Assembly (NCBI GenBank): GCA_040002845.1
Contig: JBDUDR010000030.1
Coordinates: 1 to 23,116, forward strand
Origin: JBDUDR01 sp040002845
Lineage (GTDB): Bacteria; Actinomycetota; Actinomycetes; Propionibacteriales; Nocardioidaceae
Direction: 5' to 3'
Length of the DNA stretch: 23,116 bases
Numbering within the stretch: the first letter of the stretch is position 1; each line of letters opens with the position of its first letter. The position numbers and the translations under genes are program-made. Positions 7,118 through 15,617 of the stretch are shown here, in pieces. The notes beneath the pieces are model-generated. The model was not told the origin of the DNA. It saw only the letters and a program-made list of their open reading frames with translations, and did not search any database.

Positions 7118-8233
7118 TCAGCGAAGAACCTCGTCCAAGGGGGTGGATGGCAGCTGGTGCGCCTCCGCGACAGGGGCATAGGTGACTGCTCCGTCGTGAG
7201 TGTTGAGACCGAGAGCCAGGGCGTGATCCTGCCGGAGCGCCTGCCGCCAGCCGTTGTCCGCGAGTGCGACGACGTAGGGCAGTGTGACGTTGGTGAGCGC
7301 GTAGGTCGACGTGTGAGGAACCGCTCCGGGCATGTTCGCAACGCAGTAGAAGATCGACTCGTGAACCTTGTAGGTCGGGTGGTCGTGCGTCGTCGGGCGT
7401 GAGTCCTCGAAACAACCACCCTGGTCGATGGAGATGTCGACCAACACAGAACCAGACTTCATCCGCTTGACCAGGTCGTTGCTGATCAGCGTCGGCGCCT
7501 TTGCTCCCGGGATCAGAACTGCACCGATCACCAAGTCGGCGTCGAGCACCGCGCGCTCGACCTCGTAGGCGTTCGAGGCAACGGTCTGCAGGTGACCCTG
7601 GTAGATCCGGTCCGCCTCGCGCAGGCGCTCGATGTTGCGGTCGAGCAGCAACACCTCTGCCTGCATCCCGAGTGCGATCACCGCGGCATTCATGCCGGAG
7701 ACTCCCGCACCGATGACCACGACCTTGGCGGCGTACGCGCCGGACACGCCTCCCATCAGAACCCCGCGACCGCCGCCCTGACGCATCATGTGGTGCGCAC
7801 CTGCCTGGGGAGCCAACCTGCCAGCGACCTCCGACATGGGAGCGAGCAGCGGCAGCGCGCCGTCTGGGGTCTGCACCGTCTCGTAGGCGATGCCCGTGAC
7901 GCCACGTTCGACTAGAGCGTCGGTGCATTCACGAGAGGCAGCCAGGTGCAGGTAGGTGAACAGGACCTGCCCGGCTCGCATCCGGTGGTATTCGCTCTGT
8001 ACCGGCTCCTTGACCTTCAAGATCAGGTCGCCGGTCTCCCACACGGCGTCGGCGTCGGGCAGGATCGTCGCCCCAGCCGTGACGAACTCGTCGTCGGGGA
8101 TCGAGGACCCCGTCCCCGCGCTCGCCTCTACGAAGACCTCGTGACCCCGCACGCGGAGCTCGTGGACCCCAGCCGGGGTGATCGCCACCCGGTATTCGTG
8201 GTTCTTGACTTCACTGGGAACGCCGACCTTCAT
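7118..8233 (-). CDS. ald: Alanine dehydrogenase
   Basis: NAD-dependent interconversion of L-alanine with pyruvate and ammonia. 371 aa, the family length, starting MKVGVPSEVKNHEYRVAITP. Residues matching the known active site are Arg15, Lys75 (KVKEP), His96 (YLHLAAS) and Asp270 (DISIDQGG). The Rossmann motif GAGVSG is at 175-180, with Asp198 at the end of the next strand, suiting NAD. ATG start with AGGAG upstream (GTAGGAGCAAGGTCG). Its 3' end overlaps the possible CTG start of xerD. A TACAAT -10-like box lies 79-84 bases upstream, so it may have its own promoter. Confidence 0.97.
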   Translation of the reverse strand: MKVGVPSEVKNHEYRVAITPAGVHELRVRGHEVFVEASAGTGSSIPDDEFVTAGATILPDADAVWETGDLILKVKEPVQSEYHRMRAGQVLFTYLHLAASRECTDALVERGVTGIAYETVQTPDGALPLLAPMSEVAGRLAPQAGAHHMMRQGGGRGVLMGGVSGAYAAKVVVIGAGVSGMNAAVIALGMQAEVLLLDRNIERLREADRIYQGHLQTVASNAYEVERAVLDADLVIGAVLIPGAKAPTLISNDLVKRMKSGSVLVDISIDQGGCFEDSRPTTHDHPTYKVHESIFYCVANMPGAVPHTSTYALTNVTLPYVVALADNGWRQALRQDHALALGLNTHDGAVTYAPVAEAHQLPSTPLDEVLR

Positions 8234-8311
8234 CGACCTTGCTCCTACTCATCCGCTCACACGGGCACACCGGATCGGTCACCGGCGTGGCGAAAGTAAC
8301 ACGCGGTCCTG

Positions 8312-8317
8312 ATTGTA
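8312..8317 (-). promoter_or_regulatory. Candidate -10 box for ald
   Basis: TACAAT on the minus strand, one mismatch from TATAAT, in the only short non-coding gap upstream of ald (8234-8324). No convincing -35 hexamer is seen 16-18 bases upstream, so it would need an activator or be an extended -10 type. Confidence 0.25.
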
Positions 8318-8324
8318 GTGATTT

Positions 8325-9011
8325 TCAGCGCTTGCCCAGATTCTCTCGCGCGCGCCACCCGGTGTCCGCCGGCCGCAGCCGATCCCATCCCCCGCTGGCG
8401 GCGGCCACCTGACAGGCCAGTGCGCCCATCACCAGGATCGGGTTGTGCAGGCCACCCGCCAGGATGTGGGAGACCACATCGGTCAACCGAGCCCAGCAGA
8501 CCGGCATGTCCGCCTCCTCGTGAGTGCCCACATGCCGCTCTTCGACCGGAATCGCATGCAGCCCGCGGGCCAGGTAGAGCCGGATGGCCTCGTCGGTCAT
8601 GCCCGGCGAGGTGAATGGGTCGACCAGGATCCGCCAGTCGTCGGCGCGCACCTGACCCTCCTCTGCCAACTCGCGGGCGGCGGCATGGTGAGCAGGCTCT
8701 CCGGGGATGTCGAGCAGTCCGGCCGGGGGCTCGAGCAGGCGGTGGCCCACCGGGTGCCGGTACTGGCTGACCAGCAGCATTCGGTCGTCGCCGTCGAGCG
8801 CGATGATTCCGACTGCCCCTGGATGGACGACCACATCCCGGTGAAAGGTCGACCCGTCTGCCGACTCGACCAGGTCGGTGCGTACGGAGATCACGCGGCC
8901 CGAGTCGAACGGGACAGTGCTTTCGCCTGTGCTCCAGCGCTCGAGATGATCCACCAGCTCCGCGCCTTCGAGCACCGACCCGGGCAGATCGTCCGCGCGG
9001 GGACGGCTCAA
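8325..9011 (-). CDS. NUDIX hydrolase, ADP-ribose pyrophosphatase-like
   Basis: Hydrolyses a nucleoside diphosphate linked to another moiety; ADP-ribose is the likely substrate by similarity to the actinobacterial Rv1700 group. 228 aa. The NUDIX box spans about 98-121: GLLDIPGE, then RELAEEGQV. The catalytic REL-EE core is intact. The spacing after the first Gly is one residue longer than the classic box, and Gln120 stands where a Gly is usual. The start is TTG at 9009-9011 overlapping the pyrG stop (TTGA), with GAGG seven bases upstream. The pyrG-NUDIX-xerD order matches mycobacteria. Confidence 0.92.
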   Translation of the reverse strand: MSRPRADDLPGSVLEGAELVDHLERWSTGESTVPFDSGRVISVRTDLVESADGSTFHRDVVVHPGAVGIIALDGDDRMLLVSQYRHPVGHRLLEPPAGLLDIPGEPAHHAAARELAEEGQVRADDWRILVDPFTSPGMTDEAIRLYLARGLHAIPVEERHVGTHEEADMPVCWARLTDVVSHILAGGLHNPILVMGALACQVAAASGGWDRLRPADTGWRARENLGKR

Positions 9012-10705
9012 GTGCTGACCTCGACGACCTCGCGAGGGGACAGACCGTCGAGAGGTTCGACCGGCAGGCGAAGCTCGCGCTGGCGCTCGACAGCGGCTCT
9101 GACCAGACCGACGAACAGCGGGTGCGGACGCGTGGGGCGGGATCTGAGCTCCGGATGGGACTGGGTGGCGACGTAGTAGGGATGTACGTCAGAGTCGAGC
9201 TCGACGAACTCCACCAGGTTGCCGTCCGGTGAGAGACCCGAGAATCGAAGACCGGCGTCCTCCAGCTTCGAGCGGTAGGCGTTGTTGACCTCGTACCGGT
9301 GTCGATGGCGTTCCTCCACCAGCGCGCTGTCGTAGAGAGCGCGTACGAGGCTCGCCTCGGCCAACCGGGCGGGGTAGAGGCCGAGCCTCATGGTGCCGCC
9401 GAGGTCACCGCCGCCGCCGACGATGTGGCGTTGCTCATCCATGGTGGCGATGACGGGCTCGGGGGTGTCCGGATTGAACTCCGACGAGTCGGCCGCCGGC
9501 AATCCAGCCACCGAGCGGGCGTACTCGATCACCATGCATTGAAGCCCAAGGCACAGTCCGAGCGTCGGGATCAGCTGCTCGCGTGCGTAGGTGAGAGCGC
9601 CGATCTTCCCCTCGATGCCGCGAACGCCGAACCCGCCGGGGACGCACACGGCGTCGACATCGTGCAGAAACCGGGCGGCCCCCTGGCGCGTCTTGCACTC
9701 GTCGGACGGCACCCATCTGATGTTCACGCGAGCCTGGTTGGCGAAGCCGCCCGCACGGAGGGCCTCCGCAACCGAGAGGTACGCGTCAGGCAGGTCGATG
9801 TACTTGCCGACGAGAGCGACGGTCACGTCCTCGGTCGGCTCGTGGACGCGATGGAGCAGGTCATCCCAGCGGGTCCAGTCAACGTCACGGAAGGCGAGGT
9901 TGAGCCGTCGCACGACGTACGCGTCCAGGCCCTCGCTGTGAAGCACCTTGGGAATGTCGTAGATCGAGGTGGCGTCCACCGCCGCTACCACGGCCTCCTC
10001 GTCGACGTCGCACATCAGCGAGATCTTGCGTTTGACGCCTGATGGGATGGGCCGGTCGGCGCGGCACACGACTGCATCGGGCTGGATGCCGATCGAGCGC
10101 AACGCGGCCACCGAGTGTTGTGTCGGCTTGGTCTTCAGCTCGCCTGAGGGTCCGATGTAAGGGACCAGCGAGACATGCAGGAAGAAGCAGTTGTCGCGAC
10201 CGACGTCGTGCCGCACCTGACGGGCAGCCTCTAAGAACGGCAGCGACTCGATGTCGCCAACGGTGCCGCCGATCTCTGTTATCACGATGTCGACGTCGGC
10301 TCCGGCCATCGCCCGGATGCGGTCCTTGATCTCATTCGTGATGTGAGGGATCACCTGGACGGTGTCTCCCAGGTAGTCGCCGCGCCGCTCCTTGGCGATG
10401 ACCTGCGAGTAGACCTGCCCCGTCGTTACGTTCGCGATCTGGCTGAGATCGACGTCGAGAAAGCGCTCGTAGTGACCGATGTCGAGGTCGGTCTCGGCGC
10501 CGTCATTGGTGACGAACACCTCCCCGTGCTGGAATGGGTTCATCGTGCCGGGGTCGACGTTGAGATAGGGATCCAGCTTCTGCATCGTGACCCGAAGACC
10601 CCGCGACTTGAGCAATCTGCCGAGGCTCGACGCTGTCAAGCCCTTACCGAGCGACGACGCCACCCCACCCGTGACGAACAAATGCTTGGTGGTCGACCCG
10701 GCCAA
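9008..10705 (-). CDS. pyrG: CTP synthase (glutamine-hydrolysing)
   Basis: Makes CTP from UTP, ATP and glutamine, the last step of pyrimidine nucleotide synthesis. 565 aa, close to the usual 535-590. The N-terminal synthetase domain begins FVTGGVASSLGKG and carries the conserved HGEVFVTNDGAETDLDIGHY region. The C-terminal class I glutamine amidotransferase has nucleophile Cys385 (LGLCLGLQC) and the His517/Glu519 pair (SHPEL). The start is a TTG at 10703-10705 with GGGAG six bases upstream. It overlaps the NUDIX gene by 4 bp. Feedback by CTP and GTP activation are known for the family. Confidence 0.98.
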   Translation of the reverse strand: MAGSTTKHLFVTGGVASSLGKGLTASSLGRLLKSRGLRVTMQKLDPYLNVDPGTMNPFQHGEVFVTNDGAETDLDIGHYERFLDVDLSQIANVTTGQVYSQVIAKERRGDYLGDTVQVIPHITNEIKDRIRAMAGADVDIVITEIGGTVGDIESLPFLEAARQVRHDVGRDNCFFLHVSLVPYIGPSGELKTKPTQHSVAALRSIGIQPDAVVCRADRPIPSGVKRKISLMCDVDEEAVVAAVDATSIYDIPKVLHSEGLDAYVVRRLNLAFRDVDWTRWDDLLHRVHEPTEDVTVALVGKYIDLPDAYLSVAEALRAGGFANQARVNIRWVPSDECKTRQGAARFLHDVDAVCVPGGFGVRGIEGKIGALTYAREQLIPTLGLCLGLQCMVIEYARSVAGLPAADSSEFNPDTPEPVIATMDEQRHIVGGGGDLGGTMRLGLYPARLAEASLVRALYDSALVEERHRHRYEVNNAYRSKLEDAGLRFSGLSPDGNLVEFVELDSDVHPYYVATQSHPELRSRPTRPHPLFVGLVRAAVERQRELRLPVEPLDGLSPREVVEVST

Positions 10706-10762
10706 CGAATGCTCCCGTGGGATGAGGTATGCGGCGAGCAGGCCGCCCGTCCACGGGACTCC

Positions 10763-10793
10763 AGCCTACCGTGGACCTTTCGCCTGCTGGGAA
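10763..10793 (-). promoter_or_regulatory. Candidate pyrG promoter
   Basis: In the 140-bp gap between the MraY-like gene and pyrG, TTCCCA (10788-10793) and TAGGCT (10763-10768) sit 19 bases apart on the minus strand. The -10 resembles the one proposed for parA. No clear terminator is seen in the gap. Weak evidence. Confidence 0.25.
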
Positions 10794-10845
10794 GCCGCGC
10801 CGGATCGGGGCAAATCAGGTAGGTCGGTGCGGCGGACAGGGGGAG

Positions 10846-11670
10846 TCAGGCGGCCGGTGGGCGGCGTCCGAGCCGGTCCAGCCAGGTCGCCGCGGGGTGA
10901 GCGTCGATCCAGGCGCTGAAGCTGACCTTCTCGCTCGCCAGCGTCAGCGCCACGATTCCGGCCAGCGCGCCGAGTCGCACTCCTCGGCCGGTTCCAGCAA
11001 CCAGGGCGCAACCCAGCGCCGCGCCGATGGCGTTGGCCCCGCAGTCCCCCAGCATCGCCTCCTCAGCGAGGTCTCCAGGCAAAGCCCCGGCGCTCGCGCC
11101 CACGACCGGGGCCGCCAGCGGGGCGACCGACGAGACGCTCGCTAGTGCGGCCACGGTGATGCCGACCTTCAGCGCCCGGCCGGGCCGCAGATCGAACAGG
11201 TTGACCAGGTTGGCGGCACCCGCTACTAAGGCTCCGTCGAGGGCCGTACCGACCATCGACCCGCCGGGCTTGATAGCCCGAGCAGCCGCGAGCCCGGTCA
11301 ACCCGATGACACCGACCTTGACGGCGCCGCTGGTCACCTGCCCGGACCGCAGCGCGGACAGGTGGCCGCGCATACCCTTTGCCGTCGTCGAACCCCACAA
11401 GTCGTCGTAGCAGCCGACCACCGCCACCGCGGACACGGCCGCCGTGGTCGCCAATCTCGCCCGGAGGGTGGTCTGCCTGCTCATCAACGAACCAATCGCC
11501 AGCCCGGCGGCGACGGCCGGGCCTTCCAGCAAGGTCACCTGCTCACCACGATGGTTGGTGCGTGCCCACAGATCGCGACCCCCCGGGGGAGCCGTTTCGA
11601 CCGCCCGCCGACCGAGCTGCACGATGGCGGCGGAGCCGACGGCAGTGACGGCGCGGTCGAGCCAGGTCAC
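10846..11670 (-). CDS. MraY/WecA-like polyprenyl-phosphate sugar transferase homologue
   Basis: Integral membrane protein of the polyprenyl-phosphate N-acetylhexosamine-1-phosphate transferase type by motif; substrate unknown. 274 aa, shorter than MraY or WecA (about 320-360), with roughly 7-8 hydrophobic segments. Family Asp motifs are in order: YDD (88-90), NLVNLFDLRPGRALK (154-168, cf. MraY NLTDGLDGL) and GDCGAN (208-213, cf. GDTGSL). This suggests Mg-dependent chemistry is retained. The start is GTG at 11668-11670 overlapping the mctB stop (GTGA). Coupling to steA-mctB suggests a role in envelope or division. It could instead be a non-catalytic lipid-carrier-binding homologue. Confidence 0.75.
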   Translation of the reverse strand: MTWLDRAVTAVGSAAIVQLGRRAVETAPPGGRDLWARTNHRGEQVTLLEGPAVAAGLAIGSLMSRQTTLRARLATTAAVSAVAVVGCYDDLWGSTTAKGMRGHLSALRSGQVTSGAVKVGVIGLTGLAAARAIKPGGSMVGTALDGALVAGAANLVNLFDLRPGRALKVGITVAALASVSSVAPLAAPVVGASAGALPGDLAEEAMLGDCGANAIGAALGCALVAGTGRGVRLGALAGIVALTLASEKVSFSAWIDAHPAATWLDRLGRRPPAA

Positions 11671-12623
11671 TGGCCGGGGCTGCCGGTCAGGGCAGGGATC
11701 GGTCCGTCCGTGTTCCCCACTGAGCCGTACTGGCCGGCCTTGCCCTGGCCCTGCTGCACGAGGGCGAAGACGGTGGCGATCCGGCCGCTCGGGTTGTCCA
11801 CCGCGTCAACCGTCGAGAGCTCGCTCGATGCCGAGTCGTCGTTGCGTACGGCGTACACCACGCCACCCTCCTCGGCGGATGCCGGCGGGCCCGCGACCAC
11901 CACCCCGTGGCTTGCCTCGTCCAGAGCCTTGGCGACGGCAATGACGATGCTGTCGCTGGCGGCCGTGGTCTGGTCGGTGCCGTTTGCGTCACCGGTTACG
12001 AGCACGACCAGCGAGTTGCGTCTCGCGAGCTCACCGTCGACACTGACCAGCTTGGCCGTGTCCAGCCCCGACAAGATGTTGCGCCCGGCGTCGTCCAGCG
12101 GGGAGCCGGCTGCTTCCTTGGTGACGAGTGCCCGCGCGAGGATGGCACCGAAGACGTCATAGGTGCCGGCGTCCTGGGACACATTCAGGTCGTTGACGCC
12201 GGCGCTCAGCTGGGTCGCGAGCGAGTCCACGAGTGTCTTGTTGGCCGGATCGAGCAGCTTGTCGTTGAGCTTGACGGTGTACGACACCTGCGCGCCGGCC
12301 TCCGTCAGGCTCGCCCGAACCGCATCGACGGTCACCGCGCTCGCATCCGGTGACTCCATCAAGACGACCCCGCGGTCGGGGAGCCGGTTGGCCAGCAGGG
12401 CGGGGGCTATCGCCTCCGTGAAGGCCACCTGGAAGTCGTCGGCCTGCTGCATGTGGGTGATCTGGACGCGCAGCTCACCCTTGTCCCGCCGATCTCTCTC
12501 GGCCTGCTGGATGTAGGACTTGTCCACCGTGCCTTTCAACGGCCCCGCCCCGAGGGCCACGCCGGTGGCAAGCGCGAGGAAGATCGCCACGATCGAGACG
12601 ATGTGGTAGCGGAAGTCAATCAC
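11667..12623 (-). CDS. MctB/SteB-family membrane-anchored protein
   Basis: Belongs to the family annotated as copper transporter MctB (Rv1698); in corynebacteria the related SteB works with SteA in daughter-cell separation. 318 aa. One N-terminal membrane segment (about 8-25, IVSIVAIFLALATGVALG), then a charged coiled-coil-like stretch (33-66) and a large extracytoplasmic alpha/beta domain. The GTG at 12621-12623 overlaps the steA stop (GTGA) and has AAGGA eight bases upstream; the family core begins at once with DFRYHIVSIVA. A TTG 21 bases upstream is an alternative. I see no obvious metal-binding Cys/His cluster, so the copper role is not supported by sequence here. Confidence 0.9.
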   Translation of the reverse strand: MIDFRYHIVSIVAIFLALATGVALGAGPLKGTVDKSYIQQAERDRRDKGELRVQITHMQQADDFQVAFTEAIAPALLANRLPDRGVVLMESPDASAVTVDAVRASLTEAGAQVSYTVKLNDKLLDPANKTLVDSLATQLSAGVNDLNVSQDAGTYDVFGAILARALVTKEAAGSPLDDAGRNILSGLDTAKLVSVDGELARRNSLVVLVTGDANGTDQTTAASDSIVIAVAKALDEASHGVVVAGPPASAEEGGVVYAVRNDDSASSELSTVDAVDNPSGRIATVFALVQQGQGKAGQYGSVGNTDGPIPALTGSPGQ

Positions 12624-13801
12624 TGGAAGCGTCCTTGCAGCCAATACACGAAGTCATCAAACCTGGCGTCGAGAACCTCGAGCCAGGCCTGCCCGGTCGG
12701 GGTCGCCGCCACGGCGACGATCAAGGAGATGAGACCGGCCACGACCAGCATGACCAGCTGCCACGACCTGATCCGGTTCTGGTAGAGCCGGCTAACGCCC
12801 TTTGCGTCCACCAGCTTGGGACCGACGCGGAGGCGGGTCAGGAACGTACTGGCCATGCCGGAGCGACCCTTGTCCAAGAACTCCACCAAGGTCGCGTGGG
12901 AGCCGACGGCGACGATCAGGCTCGCACCCTTGGAGTCGGCGAGCAGCATGGCGACGTCCTCGCTGGTGCCGGTCGCCGGGAACAGGACACTTTTGACTCC
13001 GAGCCGTTCCAGCCTGTCCAGGCCGGGGGCGCGACCGTCCCGATACGCGTGCACCACGATCTCGGCACCGCAGCGGAGGGTCGCGTCGGATACGGAGTCC
13101 ATGTCGCCGACGATGAGGTCTGGGGTGTAGCCGGCCTCCAGCAGGGCGTCTGCACCGCCGTCGACGCCGATCAGCACCGGGCGATATTCGCGGATGTAGT
13201 GGCGTAGGGTTTGGAGGTCCTCCTGGTAGTCATAGCCGCGGACCACGATGAGCACCTGACGGCCATCGAGGTTCGTATCGACGTCGGGCACCCCGACGCC
13301 ATCCAGCAGCAGGTCTCGCTCCCGCCGGAGGTACTCCATGGTGTTAGCCGTGAAGGCCTCGAGCTGGGCTGACAAGCCGGCGCGGGAAGCCTCCATCGCG
13401 GTCGCGATGGACTCACGGTCCTGGATCTGCCCGGCCGCGACCGAGGTGGCTCCGCGATAGACGACGCCCTCGTCGATGCGGATGACGTCTCCCTCACTGA
13501 CCAGCTTGAGGATGTCCTCCCCGACCCCGTCGATGAGAGGGATTCCAGCCGCCGCAAGGATCTCCGGTCCAAGGTTGGGGTAGCGACCCGAGATCGACTC
13601 GGCGACATTCACCACTGCCGCCACCTGGCGGTCAGCGAGCGCTTCCGCCGACACACGATCGAGGTCGACGTGGTCGATGAGCGCGATGTCGCCGGGTCGC
13701 AGCCGCTTCGTGAGGTTCTTGGTACGCCGATCCAGCCGGGCGATGCCGGTGATGCCGGGCAGCTCGGTCTCTCTGGTTCGCCGTAGCGTGGGGATTCGCA
13801 T
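12620..13801 (-). CDS. steA: Cytokinetic-ring protein SteA
   Basis: Actinobacterial division protein; in Corynebacterium SteA localises to the cytokinetic ring and with SteB influences peptidoglycan hydrolase activity during cell separation. 393 aa. The middle resembles a thiamin-pyrophosphokinase fold (IGVDGGADALLEAGY, IVGDMDSVSD). One hydrophobic segment near the C-terminus (about 347-366, LVMLVVAGLISLIVAVAA) anchors it. The frame is open further upstream, but the ATG at 13799-13801 has AGGA nine bases before it and starts the conserved region. It is followed by mctB and the MraY-like gene with 4-bp overlaps. Equivalent in place to Rv1697. Confidence 0.92.
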   Translation of the reverse strand: MRIPTLRRTRETELPGITGIARLDRRTKNLTKRLRPGDIALIDHVDLDRVSAEALADRQVAAVVNVAESISGRYPNLGPEILAAAGIPLIDGVGEDILKLVSEGDVIRIDEGVVYRGATSVAAGQIQDRESIATAMEASRAGLSAQLEAFTANTMEYLRRERDLLLDGVGVPDVDTNLDGRQVLIVVRGYDYQEDLQTLRHYIREYRPVLIGVDGGADALLEAGYTPDLIVGDMDSVSDATLRCGAEIVVHAYRDGRAPGLDRLERLGVKSVLFPATGTSEDVAMLLADSKGASLIVAVGSHATLVEFLDKGRSGMASTFLTRLRVGPKLVDAKGVSRLYQNRIRSWQLVMLVVAGLISLIVAVAATPTGQAWLEVLDARFDDFVYWLQGRFQ

Positions 13802-13877
13802 TGTCAGCAATCCTGCCACGGTTAGCCGGACAACCCAGACACACACGGTCCCGCGCGCGTGGCGGATTCGACAGCCT

Positions 13878-15617
13878 TCAGCGGTCGAGTCGGGAGCTGG
13901 CAAGCAGCTCCCGAGCGTGGGCCGCCGCGGTCGCGGAGTCCTCCTGTCCGGCCAGCATCCTCGACAGTTCCCGCACTCGGCCATCATCGTCAAGTGCCAC
14001 CACACCTGCGCTGGTGACGGAGCCGTCGTCAGCCTTCACCACGACATAGTGATGATCTGCGAATGCAGCCACCTGCGGCAGGTGCGTGACCACCAAGACC
14101 TGGGCGGTGCGAGCCAGCCTGGCCAGCCGTCGACCGACCTCGACGGCGGCCTTGCCGCCGACCCCCGCATCGACCTCGTCGAAGACGAACGTGGGGGTGG
14201 CATCGGTCTCGGACAACACGACCTCCAACGCCAGCATGACGCGAGACAGCTCGCCTCCTGATGCTCCCCTGGCCAGCGGGCGAGCAGTCGCGCCGCTGCC
14301 CGACCTGAGGAGAAACTCCACCTCGTCGACGCCGTCTGCTCCGAACGCCAGCGTCTGTCCGTCGATCTGCAGCCCCGCCTCGTCGTCACGCTTGGTCACT
14401 GCCACGGTGAGTGCCGCGTGTGGCATCGCCAGTGCGGACAGCTCGTCGGTCACGCCGCCCGCCAACGCATCGGCAGCAAGGACGCGGAGTCTGGTGAGCT
14501 CCTTTGCCAGCGCGGACAGCTCGCCGCGCAGCTGTGAGACCTCCTTGCTCAGCCCGGCCTCGGTCTCCTCGCTCGCTTCGAGCTCCCGCAGTCGACCCTC
14601 GGCCTCCCGCGACCAGACGAGCACCTCGTCGACCGTCTCGCCGTACTTGCGCGTGAGCCCGCCGAGGGCCGCCCGGCGCCCCTGGACCCAGGCGAGTCGC
14701 TGCGGGTCCGACTCCAAGCCCTCGGCGTATGACGCGACCTCGGCGGAGGCGTCAGCGAGCAGGTAGCCGATCTCGGCAAGACGGTCGGAGAGTGTGCCCG
14801 CCTCGGTGTCGTGAAGCCTGGCCTCGTCGAGCGCGGCGCGGGCGTTGGCAACCATGAGCAGCGCGTCGCTGCCGTGCTCGGCCTCCCCCGATCCCGACAG
14901 TGCGTGCCGTGCGGACTCGGCCGAGACACGCAGCGTGTCGGCATGGCTCAGGCGGATGTCCTCCGCGAGAAGCGCGACGTCCTCCCCGGGTTGCGGCGCG
15001 ACCGCCTGGATCTCGGTCAGCCCGTGATTGAGCTGATCCGTCTCCAGAGCCCGCTCGCGAGTGGCGGACACCGCGGAGGCAAGACGCCGCTCGGCGTCCC
15101 GGAGCCGTGTGTAGAGCCGCCGGTAGTCGGCGAGTAGGGCAGCGAACTCAGGGCCGGCGAAGTTGTCCAAGGCACGGCGTTGGGTTCCGCGCTGCCTGAG
15201 CAGCAGCTGATCCGCCTGTCCGTGCAGGGCGACCAAGGGCTGGCACAGCTGACTCAAGACGCTGACCGGGACGGAGGCGCCGCCGGCGAACGCACGCGAG
15301 CCACCCTGGCCGGCGATCGTGCGCGCCAGGATCAAGCCGTCCTCGTCGACGTCGCCGCCCGCGGTGTCGGTGAGCGATGCCACCTCATCGCGGATCGGCC
15401 CCGGAGGCAGCCTGATCCGACCCTCGATCCGCGCCCGGCGCGTACCTGCGCGTACGACTGCGACCTCTGCGCGGCCGCCCAGCAACAACTCGAGCCCCGT
15501 CACCACCATGGTTTTCCCGGCGCCGGTCTCTCCGGTGAGCACGCACAACCCGGGTCCGAGCTCGAGCACCGCTTCGTCGATCACGCCCAGACCGTGGATC
15601 CGCAGCTCCTCGATCAC
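13878..15617 (-). CDS. recN: DNA repair protein RecN
   Basis: SMC-like ATPase acting early in double-strand-break repair. 579 aa, near family length. Walker A GETGAGKT (29-36), central coiled-coil arms rich in Ala, Glu and Arg (about 160-400), then the ABC signature GASGGELSR and Walker B FVFDEVDAGVGG, followed by VVTHLPQVAAF. The start is GTG at 15615-15617 overlapping the nadK stop (GTGA), with GAGGAGGG about a dozen bases upstream. The tlyA-nadK-recN cluster is conserved in actinobacteria. A 76-bp gap separates it from steA. Confidence 0.97.
   Translation of the reverse strand: MIEELRIHGLGVIDEAVLELGPGLCVLTGETGAGKTMVVTGLELLLGGRAEVAVVRAGTRRARIEGRIRLPPGPIRDEVASLTDTAGGDVDEDGLILARTIAGQGGSRAFAGGASVPVSVLSQLCQPLVALHGQADQLLLRQRGTQRRALDNFAGPEFAALLADYRRLYTRLRDAERRLASAVSATRERALETDQLNHGLTEIQAVAPQPGEDVALLAEDIRLSHADTLRVSAESARHALSGSGEAEHGSDALLMVANARAALDEARLHDTEAGTLSDRLAEIGYLLADASAEVASYAEGLESDPQRLAWVQGRRAALGGLTRKYGETVDEVLVWSREAEGRLRELEASEETEAGLSKEVSQLRGELSALAKELTRLRVLAADALAGGVTDELSALAMPHAALTVAVTKRDDEAGLQIDGQTLAFGADGVDEVEFLLRSGSGATARPLARGASGGELSRVMLALEVVLSETDATPTFVFDEVDAGVGGKAAVEVGRRLARLARTAQVLVVTHLPQVAAFADHHYVVVKADDGSVTSAGVVALDDDGRVRELSRMLAGQEDSATAAAHARELLASSRLDR

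Noticed and set aside
6168..7928. Extended 586-codon reading of xerD as a fusion protein
   Set aside because: The extra N-terminal half is the shadow of ald on the same strand in another frame and is low-complexity; no fused domain is present.
12624..12644. TTG start seven codons upstream for the MctB/SteB-family gene
   Set aside because: The GTG at 12623 has a well-spaced AAGGA and the typical GTGA overlap with steA, and the conserved DFRYHIVS begins directly after it.
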